The notes: generated by a model from the letters alone, not told the origin. Positions 17,481 through 26,736 are shown, counted from the stretch's first letter. The stretch is 63,006 nucleotides of DNA from Acidimicrobiaceae bacterium (GCA_013204455.1 JABMNW010000025.1:1-63006), one strand, 5' to 3'. Made by a program: numbers and translations.

Positions 17481-18398
17481 TTAGTTCTTGCGCCTAGCTA
17501 GTCGGAGAAGAGCACGCACTCGATTAGACCTAGCAATCCCAACTGGGTCACGAAGCACTCCACGAACAATGTGCCAACAACCGCGCAAAATATCCCTATC
17601 CCTAATCAGTGCTCGACCGAGCAAAATTTGGCTCGCCGTCACTGTATGTCGGTTACGACGTTTTGCAGAATCTGAGACAGGAAGTTCGCGTGCGGCTCGC
17701 TGATAAACAAGGAATCCGTCCCGAAACACCTCACGAGCATAATTGCGCTGATTGGTCAAGTTTTCCGGATAGACACGATATGACGCCAAGTTTTCTGGAA
17801 TTATCGCCGCCTCGCCGAGGCCCATAAGTGAAACCCAAAGATCCGTATCAGCGCCATACCGATATTTTTCGTTGTAGCCCCCAACTCGTAAAGCATCGAC
17901 ACGTCTATACATTGACGAAGAATGCAGTATCGGATTAGAGAACGCCATCATGTCAACAATTGAAGTGTTATCAGGCGGTGGTCGTCGTTCTTCAACAACT
18001 TTGGAGTCAGCATCAATCTCATCAAACCATGTGCCAACGACCATAACTTTTGGATTACTTTCGAAAAACTTCACTTGTGTATCAAACCTTGTCATAGAAC
18101 ACAGATCGTCAGCATCTAAAACGGCGACATACTTGCCTAACGCATGCTCAAGGCCATACTGAAGAGCTGGCGTACGACCAATATTTCGCGGGAGAAAATG
18201 CTTTTTAACTCGTGGGTCCGAGATCTCGTTGAGCATCTCTATCGATCGGTCGGTTGACCCATTCTCTACCGCAATCAGTTCCCAATTCGTATAAGTTTGC
18301 CCAGAAATACATGCCAAACTTTTCGCCAAATATTTCTCTGCATTGAATATCGTCATAACTACCGAGACCAGAGGTTCGCCTCCAATGTTATTTTGCAT
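17481..18398 (-). CDS. Glycosyltransferase family 2 protein
   Basis: 305 residues from the ATG giving MQNNIGGEPLVSVVMTIFN; a longer frame runs upstream into the epimerase gene but has no family homology and would overlap it by 89 nt. GT-A fold: VSVVMTIFNAEKYLAKSL, AVENGSTDRSIE, and the DDD-type metal site AVLDADDLC. C-terminal helical region is basic, suggesting membrane association. Transfers one sugar at the cytoplasmic face. Confidence 0.85.
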   Translation of the reverse strand: MQNNIGGEPLVSVVMTIFNAEKYLAKSLACISGQTYTNWELIAVENGSTDRSIEMLNEISDPRVKKHFLPRNIGRTPALQYGLEHALGKYVAVLDADDLCSMTRFDTQVKFFESNPKVMVVGTWFDEIDADSKVVEERRPPPDNTSIVDMMAFSNPILHSSSMYRRVDALRVGGYNEKYRYGADTDLWVSLMGLGEAAIIPENLASYRVYPENLTNQRNYAREVFRDGFLVYQRAARELPVSDSAKRRNRHTVTASQILLGRALIRDRDILRGCWHIVRGVLRDPVGIARSNRVRALLRLARRKN

Positions 18399-18411
18399 TT
18401 GACAAGTCAAT

Positions 18412-19353
18412 TCAACGCTGAAGCATTTCAACAATGCCTCTAATTTCTGAATCATAATCATTTGACGCTCTAAATCCAATCGCCGAAAGTTTTGACACAT
18501 CTATTTGAGAACTATCTTGAGTATGAATTTCATCTTCCATCGGCCGTTCTATCGCCAGACGAGCTCCGGTGATCTGCTCAACCATATTTGCGATACGTTC
18601 AGCCATTTCGAAAACAGATGTTGAAACAGATGGACCAAGATTAAAAATACCGTCACCAAGTTGCTCATCTTTCAGATTCACAAGATGCGCAAACGCCAAA
18701 GAAATATCGGTGAGGGTGATGAAGTCTCGTCGCTGCTCACCATTTGACCTAAGTTTCAATATTCCATTCTCAAGTGCGTCTTTGCAAAGACCGTTTACTA
18801 GCAAATGCCACGCATTGACATCCTTGTGTGTCGGAAATCCAAATCCATTCGCACATCGCAAGACGACTCCTGAAATCTTCCCCTGGGCAGCAACAGCAGA
18901 AACATAGTGCTCAGCGGCAAGATGACTAATCGCATATGTCGTTATCGGTGCTGGAATGGTTTTTTCAGTCACTCGCCCGACTAAGTTACGTCCATACACG
19001 TGAACTGTCGACTGATAAATAAACCTCTTTACGCCCCCCAGGATCGCCGCATCGACAAGCCGCATCGTTCCGATCGTCGTCACATCAAATGTGTGAGCAA
19101 CATCAATATTGCTTTCTTGGTCATTAAGAGACGCAAAATGAATGACAGTGTCCACTCCTTCTACTGCCCGATGAACTGACTGCTCATCACAAACATCAAG
19201 TTCGATAGTTCGACAGTCAGGCAACCATTTTGGAGTCTCTTTTGGCGAACGCGAAGAAATGGCTATTTCAAGATTGGGTAGGGTTGCCAATTGTTGAGCA
19301 ATTCGACCACCCAAAAAGCCAAATCCTCCGGTTACTAATACTCGCCGCTTCAT
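18412..19353 (-). CDS. NAD-dependent epimerase/dehydratase family protein, active-site Lys replaced
   Basis: 313 residues, extended SDR fold. The Rossmann motif is TGGFGFLGG (8-16). The catalytic YxxxK reads Y140-A-I-S-H144: Tyr is kept but Lys is His. The upstream catalytic Ser/Thr region (FIYQSTVHVYG) is normal. It sits with the cupin epimerase and the CDP-glucose 4,6-dehydratase, so it may be a 4-ketoreductase or epimerase of a CDP-6-deoxyhexose; the His substitution makes activity uncertain. ATG overlap (ATGA) with the cupin gene. Confidence 0.78.
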   Translation of the reverse strand: MKRRVLVTGGFGFLGGRIAQQLATLPNLEIAISSRSPKETPKWLPDCRTIELDVCDEQSVHRAVEGVDTVIHFASLNDQESNIDVAHTFDVTTIGTMRLVDAAILGGVKRFIYQSTVHVYGRNLVGRVTEKTIPAPITTYAISHLAAEHYVSAVAAQGKISGVVLRCANGFGFPTHKDVNAWHLLVNGLCKDALENGILKLRSNGEQRRDFITLTDISLAFAHLVNLKDEQLGDGIFNLGPSVSTSVFEMAERIANMVEQITGARLAIERPMEDEIHTQDSSQIDVSKLSAIGFRASNDYDSEIRGIVEMLQR

Positions 19354-19799
19354 CCGTGTTTAATTTGCCAATCATATGGAATAGTCGTATCCCTGGGGTC
19401 AAGACGCACAATTTCACTTGGGTCATGAGGGATCGTTGCACAATTTGCGACCACGGACATACTTACTCCAACGCCTTTGAAACCATTCCAAACCTTTGGC
19501 GGAACAGTAACTAATGAATAGTTATCCTCTCCAAGAAAAATCTCTTGTATCTCACCTTTTGTGCTGCTCCCATCGCGGTCATCAAATAGAACAAGTTTTA
19601 TTTGTCCAACCGGTACGGCGTAGTTCAAAGTCATTCTTTCGTGATAGTGCCATGCCTTGACGACCCCAGGATAAATACAAGAAAAGTAAATCTCACCAAA
19701 AACTTCAAACTCTTGGTCGGTTGCCTTGAGCATGTGCATTACCTTGCCCCGCTCATCACTTATTTGCTTACGTTGCGATATTGAGACGCCTGCAATCAT
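19350..19799 (-). CDS. RmlC-like cupin, sugar 3,5-epimerase family
   Basis: 149 residues, dTDP-4-dehydrorhamnose 3,5-epimerase-type cupin. Seen: GVVKAWHYHERMTLNYAVP, where the His of HYH is the usual base region, then GQIKLVLFDDRDGS and VPPKVWNGFKG. It is shorter than canonical RmlC (about 180). Coupled by ATGA to the CDP-glucose 4,6-dehydratase gene, so the likely substrate is CDP-6-deoxy-4-ketoglucose rather than the dTDP form. Confidence 0.75.
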   Translation of the reverse strand: MIAGVSISQRKQISDERGKVMHMLKATDQEFEVFGEIYFSCIYPGVVKAWHYHERMTLNYAVPVGQIKLVLFDDRDGSSTKGEIQEIFLGEDNYSLVTVPPKVWNGFKGVGVSMSVVANCATIPHDPSEIVRLDPRDTTIPYDWQIKHG

Positions 19800-20872
19800 T
19801 TGCCAACCTTCACTTGTGTTGATGTATAAAGCTCAATTTGCTCACGGCAAATTTTCCGTGGGTCTCCACCTCTTGCAACTTCGCGATACCACCTAACTGT
19901 TTCCTTCAATGTTGTTTTGAAGTCCCACTTCGATGCCCACCCAAGTTCATCCCTTGCCAATGACGAATCAAGCTGTAACAGTCCTGCTTCATGCGGATTG
20001 TCAGTCGAAGAATTAACGTGCACGTCACCACTTCCCCAACAGGAAATCACCTCGTTGACCAAGTGCTTAACCGAGTAAACTTCGTCTGCCGATGGACCAA
20101 AATTATATGAACTTGAAACTTGATCAACTTTAGTCATCAATCGAGACGCCACGGTTAAGTAACCATTGAGCGGATCAAGTACATGTTGCCAAGGACGAGT
20201 TGCATCTGGATTGCGAATAGTGATCGTTTTCTTGGCGATTAGCGAACGGATGCAATCTGGAACTATTCGATCATCAGACCAATCGCCACCACCAATTACA
20301 TTCCCAGCCCGAACTGAAACTATTCCAGACCTATTTGGCTCCGAAAAAAATGAGTTTCTGTACGCCGCAAATACTATTTCTGCGGCTGCTTTAGAAGCGC
20401 TGTAAGGATCCGCGCCACCGAGTTGGTCTCCCTCGACATAGCTCTGATCTTGCTCCAGATTCTTGTAACACTTATCAGATGTCACATAAACAAGGGCTCT
20501 CACGCTTGTGGTCCTTCGCACAGCCTCGAGAACATTGACTGAGCCACCAACATTCGTATCGAATGTTTCTTTAGGGTCCTTATATGACTGTCGCACAAGC
20601 GGCTGTGCCGCAAGGTGAAAAACTAGATCTGGTCGAACAGTTTCGAAACGTTTTTCAAGTGCTTGTGAATCACGTATGTCACCAACGACGTGATTTATGA
20701 CATTTTCAAGATTAAGACTTAAAAATAAATCGTTTTCATGTTTTGGGGCAAGTGCAAAACCATAGACCTCGGCCCCCAAAAGATGTAACCAGTAGGAGAG
20801 CCATGAGCCTTTGAAACCGGTGTGCCCCGTTACAAGAACACGAACTCCAGTTAGATCAACAATCTCGCTCAC
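19796..20872 (-). CDS. rfbG: CDP-glucose 4,6-dehydratase
   Basis: Makes CDP-4-keto-6-deoxyglucose. 358 residues from a GTG that overlaps the rfbF stop (GTGA); a GTG 12 nt upstream would add 4 residues. Seen: VTGHTGFKGSWLSYWL, the NAD site with the GFKGSW signature of this family, LAAQPLVRQSYKDP, catalytic YSASK in DPYSASKAAAEI, and GNVIGGGDWSDDRIVPD. Encoded directly after rfbF, its usual partner. Confidence 0.93.
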   Translation of the reverse strand: MSEIVDLTGVRVLVTGHTGFKGSWLSYWLHLLGAEVYGFALAPKHENDLFLSLNLENVINHVVGDIRDSQALEKRFETVRPDLVFHLAAQPLVRQSYKDPKETFDTNVGGSVNVLEAVRRTTSVRALVYVTSDKCYKNLEQDQSYVEGDQLGGADPYSASKAAAEIVFAAYRNSFFSEPNRSGIVSVRAGNVIGGGDWSDDRIVPDCIRSLIAKKTITIRNPDATRPWQHVLDPLNGYLTVASRLMTKVDQVSSSYNFGPSADEVYSVKHLVNEVISCWGSGDVHVNSSTDNPHEAGLLQLDSSLARDELGWASKWDFKTTLKETVRWYREVARGGDPRKICREQIELYTSTQVKVGK

Positions 20873-21651
20873 CGCACCATCCACGGCGCATCATCGGTTC
20901 TTGCAAGATCATTTAGGTAAACCCAGTCTCGGTGTGTATCCATGCACTGCCAAAACCCATCGTGCTCAAACATCATTGCTTGCTTATCTCGCACAAGGCT
21001 ACGCATCGGCTGATCTTCAAAAGTGACTTGGTCCCCATCACCAAGATAATCAAAGAATTCATTTCGACAGACAAAGAACCCCCCCGAGATTCGTCCACCT
21101 GATGCCTGTGGCTTTTCATTGAACTCTTTTATTACGCCGTCTTTAGATGAATTCAACTCACCAAACCTTCCAGGCGGGCGCACGCCCGTCACTGTGATTA
21201 TCTTCTTATGTTGTTTATGAAACTCAACCAATTTGGATAAATCAACGGTGCTTAGTCCATCGCCATATGTCAACATGAAATTCTCGTCGTTTTCCAAATA
21301 TTTTTTAATTCTTCGAACCCGTGAGCCAGTCAGAGTTCCGTCTCCGGTATCGGCAAGGGTTACCTTCCAGTTTTCTTGTGGAGCCGACCCATGGAATTCA
21401 ACTTTTGACTGATCGCCAATCGTCACCGTGGCATCTCGATTATCCATCTGGTTGTTGAGGAAAAAGTCACGAATAACATTGCCCCGGTGCCCGAGACATA
21501 AAACAAATTCATTAAAGCCGTAGTCTGCATACCGCTTCATTAAATGCCAGAGGATCGGTTTGCCTCCGACTGAGATCATTGGTTTTGGAACGTCCTCAGA
21601 AACATCACGGATTCTCGTTCCATAACCCCCGCACAAGATCACAACTTTCAT
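20869..21651 (-). CDS. rfbF: Glucose-1-phosphate cytidylyltransferase
   Basis: Makes CDP-glucose from CTP and glucose-1-phosphate. 260 residues, the usual length. Nucleotide-binding LCGGYGTRIRDVSEDVPKPM at the N-terminus, then GGKPILWHLMK and GDGLSTVDLSKL. Followed by rfbG in a GTGA overlap. A TAGAAT box (21660-21665) ends 8 nt before the ATG and might be an internal promoter; weakly supported. Confidence 0.94.
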   Translation of the reverse strand: MKVVILCGGYGTRIRDVSEDVPKPMISVGGKPILWHLMKRYADYGFNEFVLCLGHRGNVIRDFFLNNQMDNRDATVTIGDQSKVEFHGSAPQENWKVTLADTGDGTLTGSRVRRIKKYLENDENFMLTYGDGLSTVDLSKLVEFHKQHKKIITVTGVRPPGRFGELNSSKDGVIKEFNEKPQASGGRISGGFFVCRNEFFDYLGDGDQVTFEDQPMRSLVRDKQAMMFEHDGFWQCMDTHRDWVYLNDLARTDDAPWMVR

Positions 21652-21671
21652 ATCTGGATATTCTACGGAAT

Positions 21672-22925
21672 CTAACTTGCAGTCACTTCGCGGTACAGGT
21701 TCAAATAGCGCTCTACCGCTATTTCTGGCGTAAATTTATCTAAATATCGATCATGACCGCAAACGCCAGCGGTACGCGTGAACCCGTGATCAGAAATGAT
21801 CCTTACAATTGCATTGCCAAGTTCAATCAAATCCATTGGAGCAACCAACAGTCCAGTTACACCACCCACAACTTGTTCTGGAGCGCCACCGACCTTCGTG
21901 GCAATAACGCATAGCCGATGTGACATTGATTCGGAAATAACGTTCGAAAAATCCTCTCCACCAATTGAAGGAGATATCAGAAAATCTGACAAATTATAGA
22001 GGTTCGCAATGTTTCTCTCATCTCCGACAATAATTACCATCGATGCGAGATCTAACGACTTGATTTTTTCAAGGACTACCTGAAACTCAGGTCCGCTCCC
22101 TTCAAAGATTATTCTCAGATTCTTACCGCTAACTAGTCCACGTTGACGAAGGTTGTCTATCGCATCCAACAGTATGGAGTGACCCTTGCAGTGTTCGAAA
22201 CGAGAAACAACCAGCCCTATCAGCCCTGGATAACCTTCTTCAATTCCAACTCGGCTCTGAGTTACTAAAATTGACTCGTCTGGTGCACGATAGACGACCC
22301 CATTTGGAAACGAAAGGACTTTTTGATCTCTCAACTTCAATAAGGATGCTAATTTCCTAGCTGAACTCGTCGAACCAGTTATAAAATTTGAAATCGAACG
22401 ACTAATGAGCCAATCAATCGGACGGTCAAACCATCGATGAATTCGGTTATACCCCAGTGCTTCGTTATTGACCACCATATAAATTGAGCGCACACCAGTT
22501 ATTCGCGCCGCCAACACCATTGCACGTGATGACGGACTCCCTGGATACCCACCGTTATTTATATGGACTACATCGGGTTTAATTCGCTTCAGCTGCGGGA
22601 TCAAGAGGCAAACATCAACCACTATCAGCGGAATCCGATAGAGGACCTCTGTAACTTTCCTACAAAAAACGGAAACTATGCGCGGTGCAAATTTAAAATC
22701 TTGTGATGGATGAAATTGTTTAGGAAATTTTACTTGGTAATAATTAAAATCTGGTTTATGAAAGGAGGAAAGTTCGCTGAAATACCTCTCAGACTTATTC
22801 GTTATGAAGGAAATTTCAAACTCTTCTCGAAATCTTTCATCTTTAAAGAAATTTATTAGCATCCGTTCACAACCAGCAAAAAATGAGCACTCCGAATGGA
22901 ATAAAATTCGTGGTTTATTCGTCAT
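21672..22925 (-). CDS. Glycosyltransferase family 4 protein
   Basis: 417 residues from the ATG giving MTNKPRILFHSECSFFAGC, which overlaps the preceding stop as ATGA; a TTG would add 8 residues. GT-B fold with VVSRFEHCKGHSILLDAI, IIFEGSGPEFQVVLE and the donor motif EDFSNVISESMSHRLCVIAT. A hydrophobic patch (about 88-105) may anchor it to the membrane. Donor unknown. Confidence 0.85.
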   Translation of the reverse strand: MTNKPRILFHSECSFFAGCERMLINFFKDERFREEFEISFITNKSERYFSELSSFHKPDFNYYQVKFPKQFHPSQDFKFAPRIVSVFCRKVTEVLYRIPLIVVDVCLLIPQLKRIKPDVVHINNGGYPGSPSSRAMVLAARITGVRSIYMVVNNEALGYNRIHRWFDRPIDWLISRSISNFITGSTSSARKLASLLKLRDQKVLSFPNGVVYRAPDESILVTQSRVGIEEGYPGLIGLVVSRFEHCKGHSILLDAIDNLRQRGLVSGKNLRIIFEGSGPEFQVVLEKIKSLDLASMVIIVGDERNIANLYNLSDFLISPSIGGEDFSNVISESMSHRLCVIATKVGGAPEQVVGGVTGLLVAPMDLIELGNAIVRIISDHGFTRTAGVCGHDRYLDKFTPEIAVERYLNLYREVTAS

Positions 22926-23842
22926 ACTGTTTGTGAATTGCGATACCAATTGATAGTGCGCTTTATTCCGTCTTCAAGACCCACCAAGGGCTCCCAACTA
23001 AGAAGTTCCTTTGCCTGTTCATTTATCGCTATATATCTTCCCACTTCGGCATGACGTCTAGGCAAAGAGCCACTGAGCACATGTTTGTGTGCCTCGCCTC
23101 CAATGATTGACACAACTAATTCGACAAGAGAACCAAGCGACACTTCTACACCACTCGAAATATTTATCACCATTCCATTCACGTCACAGTGCATTGCCTG
23201 CCTTATCGCAAAAATCAGATCATCAATGTATAGAAAGTCTCTAGTCTGAGCCCCGTCTGTCATTTTGAAATCTCGACCATTGACGAGTGCCGTAATAAGT
23301 GCGGATACAAACATGCTCGAATCTTGGGCAGGACCGTACGCAACCGAAGGCCGCAAAATTACGGCCGGAAAACTGTGTGTACGAGACAGGGTTTGTAGCA
23401 ATTTTGTAGTTGCTAGTTTTCCCCAGGCATACGCCGTTAGCGGAAACTCTCGATCTGACTCCACGCACGGAATGGCAAGATTCCCGTACTCTTCACATGT
23501 TCCGATTGCAATAAATCGCTTGAGCCACACCTCACCGATACATGCCTCGACTACGTTGAGGGTTAGATCGACACTGTCGGTTAGATTGTTTCTAAATGCT
23601 GACGATTCTTCCGAACGCAATCGCGATCCGGCAAGATGAATGATAATGTTCGGCTGGATTGAACGAATTACATCACTGGTCACCGACATATTTTTAAGAT
23701 CGCACGAGTGATAAACCGAGACTTCATGTTTGTTATTTGGCGAACGTCCCAAACCATGAACTTCGTGGCCGCTCTGTAATAGATCCCGCACTAGGTGCCC
23801 ACCAATGAACCCATTTACACCAGTGACAAGGACCCGATTCAA
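22922..23842 (-). CDS. NAD-dependent epimerase/dehydratase
   Basis: 306 residues, extended SDR. Rossmann motif VTGVNGFIGGHL, catalytic YAWGK in LTAYAWGKLATTKLL, and VILRPSVAYGPAQ. No ATG is near the N-terminus, so the start is a TTG at 23842 (giving MNRVLVTG). It lies next to the rfbF/rfbG module and is a candidate for the 4-ketoreductase producing the final CDP-6-deoxy sugar. Confidence 0.8.
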   Translation of the reverse strand: MNRVLVTGVNGFIGGHLVRDLLQSGHEVHGLGRSPNNKHEVSVYHSCDLKNMSVTSDVIRSIQPNIIIHLAGSRLRSEESSAFRNNLTDSVDLTLNVVEACIGEVWLKRFIAIGTCEEYGNLAIPCVESDREFPLTAYAWGKLATTKLLQTLSRTHSFPAVILRPSVAYGPAQDSSMFVSALITALVNGRDFKMTDGAQTRDFLYIDDLIFAIRQAMHCDVNGMVINISSGVEVSLGSLVELVVSIIGGEAHKHVLSGSLPRRHAEVGRYIAINEQAKELLSWEPLVGLEDGIKRTINWYRNSQTV

Positions 23843-23851
23843 GGTATTGCG

Positions 23852-24142
23852 CTATTTCTCAACTCTTAATGTAAACGTCAGCTGGTCAAGAGGAAATAGA
23901 TGCGAAATCCATCTTTCGTAGGCTCCAGGTAAGCGATTAGCGAATCGAACTAAAAACGACCGAGTCAAGCCATTCCGAAGTCCATCATTAAATCGAATTT
24001 CTTCAGTGGTGAATCTTGCAGATGTATACGGATACAACTTTGAGTGTTCGTGTGCTGGATCAAAGTATGTCATTGAATCGACAGCAATCGAACCTTGATA
24101 CTTCTTAACTCCTGCGCCAAGATCCAATACGATACGACCCAC
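23852..24142 (-). pseudogene. Class I methyltransferase remnant with in-frame central deletion
   Basis: 96 residues. It begins with a SAM motif I-like VLDLGAGVKKYQGSIAVDS and then jumps straight to TYFDPAHEHSKLYPYTSARF and an intact C-terminus (ANRLPGAYERWISHLFPLDQ, LTFTLRVEK). From memory of the family, these ends belong to methyltransferases of about 170-190 residues in which the YFDP.H block follows a PTHRHFFT segment; the middle (SAM motifs II-IV) is absent here, with the frame kept. It is either a decayed gene or a mini-protein. It has its own consensus TATAAT box 6 nt before the GTG chosen as start. Confidence 0.55.
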
Positions 24143-24154
24143 TTCCAAATTATA
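24143..24154 (-). promoter_or_regulatory. Consensus -10 box inside the superoperon
   Basis: On the minus strand a perfect TATAAT (24149-24154) is followed by 6 nt and then GTG, the same leaderless spacing as the promoters at operon heads in this window. It begins right at the stop codon of the preceding gene and could serve as an internal promoter for the downstream (leftward) half of the operon. No recognisable -35 hexamer precedes it. Confidence 0.5.
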
Positions 24155-25918
24155 CTAAGAACGCAACGTCTTATATATATCACGAACAGGGGTCCGAGTT
24201 GTTTGTGCGTACCTATCACAGAACACTTGGCGCGCATTTTGTACATCGGTCTCGCACCACCAATTTTCAACGCGATCCCATACTGTCGTAACATGCTTGG
24301 CGCAACTTTCAGCAGTCAGATGAATCACTCCAGCATCTACAAGTAACTCATAGTAGGGACGAGCGCTGTCGCGTAAGTGATCCAATCCTCTTGTCCAGAA
24401 CGCAAGACACGGAATATTCCAAGAGAGAAACTCGAGGATTCCAGTCGAATCATACGAATGAACGACGAGACGGCTTGCCCCAATCAAAGAGCTTAATGAC
24501 TGATCGTCAACACTAACTCGAAGTGATGGATCCCAATCACGCCATCGTTCTTCATCTCCCCATGGCAAACGTCTTTGGCTTGGCCACAACCTTACCATTG
24601 TGGCTTTTCGAATCTCTTGCGGAAGCGAACCAACAAAGCGGAACTGGTCATTTTGATGAACACCAATCTCAACATCAGTATCCCAAGGCCAATTTCTATG
24701 TTCGATGGAAAGATCAATCAACAACAATCCTCCTGTTTCGCAAAGCTTTGGTGGTTCAACTCCGTTCGTCTTGAAATTGAATGCCGGAATGTGCTTCAAA
24801 GATCCATCCGTCCATCCCCAGGTTATGAATCGATCACTAATTGCGACACACTCGTCTTCTGTGAAATAATTTTTTCGTGTTCCAATATTGTTGCCATGTT
24901 GGCCGGTAATATACCGGGAACCAGATTCGACTTTCTCGCCTGCCCAAATTTTAAACACTTCGTCATAATCAAATCGATTTGATGTAAAGATAAGTTTCGG
25001 CCTCCGCGGGAGCTCGAGTCTTTTGGCAGTCAGGCGACTCGTTGCGAAATCTTCAACGAGTGAAATCGGCAGAAACTCCATAAACGACAATGCAAGCCAA
25101 TCAAAAAATTGATCGTCTAACTTTTGTTCATAAATCGCTGATTGTCGATGGCGCATCAGCGGCGAATAATTCTCGGCACTTTCGAACTCCCATTTGGTGT
25201 GAAACTGTGGAAACTGCCCAAGTCTGAGTTGCAATAGTAAATCTTGCTTTATCGGCAAATACGTTTCTACAAACACCGCATCCGTGTCACGTTGAAACAT
25301 TTTCAACGTACTCCTGGTCATTTTCCACAAATTGGATTTGGTGTTTTTAATTTCCTGCAATATCGGTGTCTCAAATCTAAACATCAACTCATCGCAAGCA
25401 CTAAATTCGACAATTGGGGGGACTGACTCAAATGTGGCGAGCGCCATCCGATCCACAGCGCCATTCCAAATTTCATCATTCGATGCCCAGGCAAATTCCC
25501 AAGAATCTTTGGTCGCAACTGTGTAATTTGAATAATCAAGTGACGCTACTTTTGAAATATCGTTCTCTAACAATGCTTGTCGCAAACTAAACCATCGGTT
25601 GTACATCACGGATGTGTAACGCACCAACCAATGGCCCAATACGATTCGCCAAAAACGAATTGAAAACTCAGTCCCATGAATTGAGTTGAGCGAGTTTGCA
25701 ATCACTGGAAGTAGTCGTTCCACCGAATCCTTAATGTATGGATAGATTTCATCGCATTCTTGTTGGCTTGCCAGAAAAGGTCGCGCTACAACATAGTCAA
25801 GATCTTTCCATGATTCTTTTCTGCGATATCTTCTGCACCATTCGCCAAGAAACAAGATTGGCTCATCTTTTGGCCAAGTTTGTTCGTTCGCAGTTGTAAC
25901 TAGTACTCGACTTACCAC
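24155..25918 (-). CDS. LIC12162-family putative transferase
   Basis: 587 residues, large soluble protein. The start VLVTTANEQTWP then PILFLGEWCRRYRR is the family signature (LIC12162-type, found in spirochaete and other surface-polysaccharide loci). A C-terminal part has SSLIGASRLVVHSYDSTGILEFLSWNIPC, which looks like a GT-B donor half, so a glycosyltransferase activity is plausible but unproven. Start is GTG, overlapping the SDR stop by 7 nt. Nothing indicates the substrate. Confidence 0.75.
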   Translation of the reverse strand: MVSRVLVTTANEQTWPKDEPILFLGEWCRRYRRKESWKDLDYVVARPFLASQQECDEIYPYIKDSVERLLPVIANSLNSIHGTEFSIRFWRIVLGHWLVRYTSVMYNRWFSLRQALLENDISKVASLDYSNYTVATKDSWEFAWASNDEIWNGAVDRMALATFESVPPIVEFSACDELMFRFETPILQEIKNTKSNLWKMTRSTLKMFQRDTDAVFVETYLPIKQDLLLQLRLGQFPQFHTKWEFESAENYSPLMRHRQSAIYEQKLDDQFFDWLALSFMEFLPISLVEDFATSRLTAKRLELPRRPKLIFTSNRFDYDEVFKIWAGEKVESGSRYITGQHGNNIGTRKNYFTEDECVAISDRFITWGWTDGSLKHIPAFNFKTNGVEPPKLCETGGLLLIDLSIEHRNWPWDTDVEIGVHQNDQFRFVGSLPQEIRKATMVRLWPSQRRLPWGDEERWRDWDPSLRVSVDDQSLSSLIGASRLVVHSYDSTGILEFLSWNIPCLAFWTRGLDHLRDSARPYYELLVDAGVIHLTAESCAKHVTTVWDRVENWWCETDVQNARQVFCDRYAQTTRTPVRDIYKTLRS

Positions 25919-26727
25919 GCGGTTCGGCCACCATCAACAATTAATACCGATCCAGTCATATAGCTCGAGGCATCGCTCAGCAAAAATATAACGCTCCCTT
26001 GGTATTCGTCTTGGTGAGCCATACGACTTAATGGGATAAGAGAACTCAATTTCGATACAAACGACGGATCCTGCAGATTTTCTACCCCACCGGGACACAA
26101 CGCATTACATCGCACGCCTTGTTTGGCCCAATATGTAGCCGTATAGCGAGACAGTCCGATTAATCCAGTCTTAACCACCGAGTAAGTCACCGACTTGACG
26201 GGTTGCTGAGATTCTGCGACACCCGGTTGCTGATAGATCCTCTGATCTGGCGCGATTACCCCAAGGTCCGAAGAAATATTGACGATGCTGCCACCTTGAC
26301 TGGCGATTGCCGCGCCGAAATACTTCGTGCACAAAAACGCTCCGGTCAGTCCAACAGAAATATCCGCATCCCAATTTAGAAGACTGAAGTTTTCTAATCG
26401 AGACTGTTCGTTGATCTCTGCGGATTCGATCTTTGGATTGTTCGCTGCATTATTTACAAGACCATCAACATGTCCAAAATTTTTAATGACACTTTCACAA
26501 CAAGACTTCACCTGCGCTTCGTTAGTAATATCAACTACAAACATTTTCACCGTTTCCCCGTAGGTTTTCGCGACTTCATCCGCGACGACCTGCAAGCGAT
26601 GCTTGTCTATATCTATCAGCACAGGAATACCGCCGGCAGCGACGACTGCAAGGACATGATTCCGTCCGAGCAAACCCGCCGCACCGGTTATAACCACGAC
26701 TTTCCCCGATAATGAAAACAACTCCAT
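25912..26727 (-). CDS. SDR oxidoreductase, PtmA-like
   Basis: 271 residues, classical SDR. Gly motif TGAAGLLGRNH, NNAANNP in place of NNAG, catalytic YSVVK in SVTYSVVKTGL, ending in the usual YMTGSVLIVDGG. The sequence resembles PtmA of flagellin glycosylation loci, which makes sense beside an acylneuraminate-type cytidylyltransferase. A TAGGTT box lies 6 nt before the ATG but overlaps the preceding stop and could be chance. Confidence 0.8.
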   Translation of the reverse strand: MELFSLSGKVVVITGAAGLLGRNHVLAVVAAGGIPVLIDIDKHRLQVVADEVAKTYGETVKMFVVDITNEAQVKSCCESVIKNFGHVDGLVNNAANNPKIESAEINEQSRLENFSLLNWDADISVGLTGAFLCTKYFGAAIASQGGSIVNISSDLGVIAPDQRIYQQPGVAESQQPVKSVTYSVVKTGLIGLSRYTATYWAKQGVRCNALCPGGVENLQDPSFVSKLSSLIPLSRMAHQDEYQGSVIFLLSDASSYMTGSVLIVDGGRTAW

Positions 26728-26736
26728 TATTCGAAC

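Noticed and set aside
18399-18500. Longer N-terminus for the GT2 at 17481
   Set aside because: It overlaps the upstream epimerase by 89 nt and lacks GT2-like sequence; the ATG at 18398 begins the family motif.
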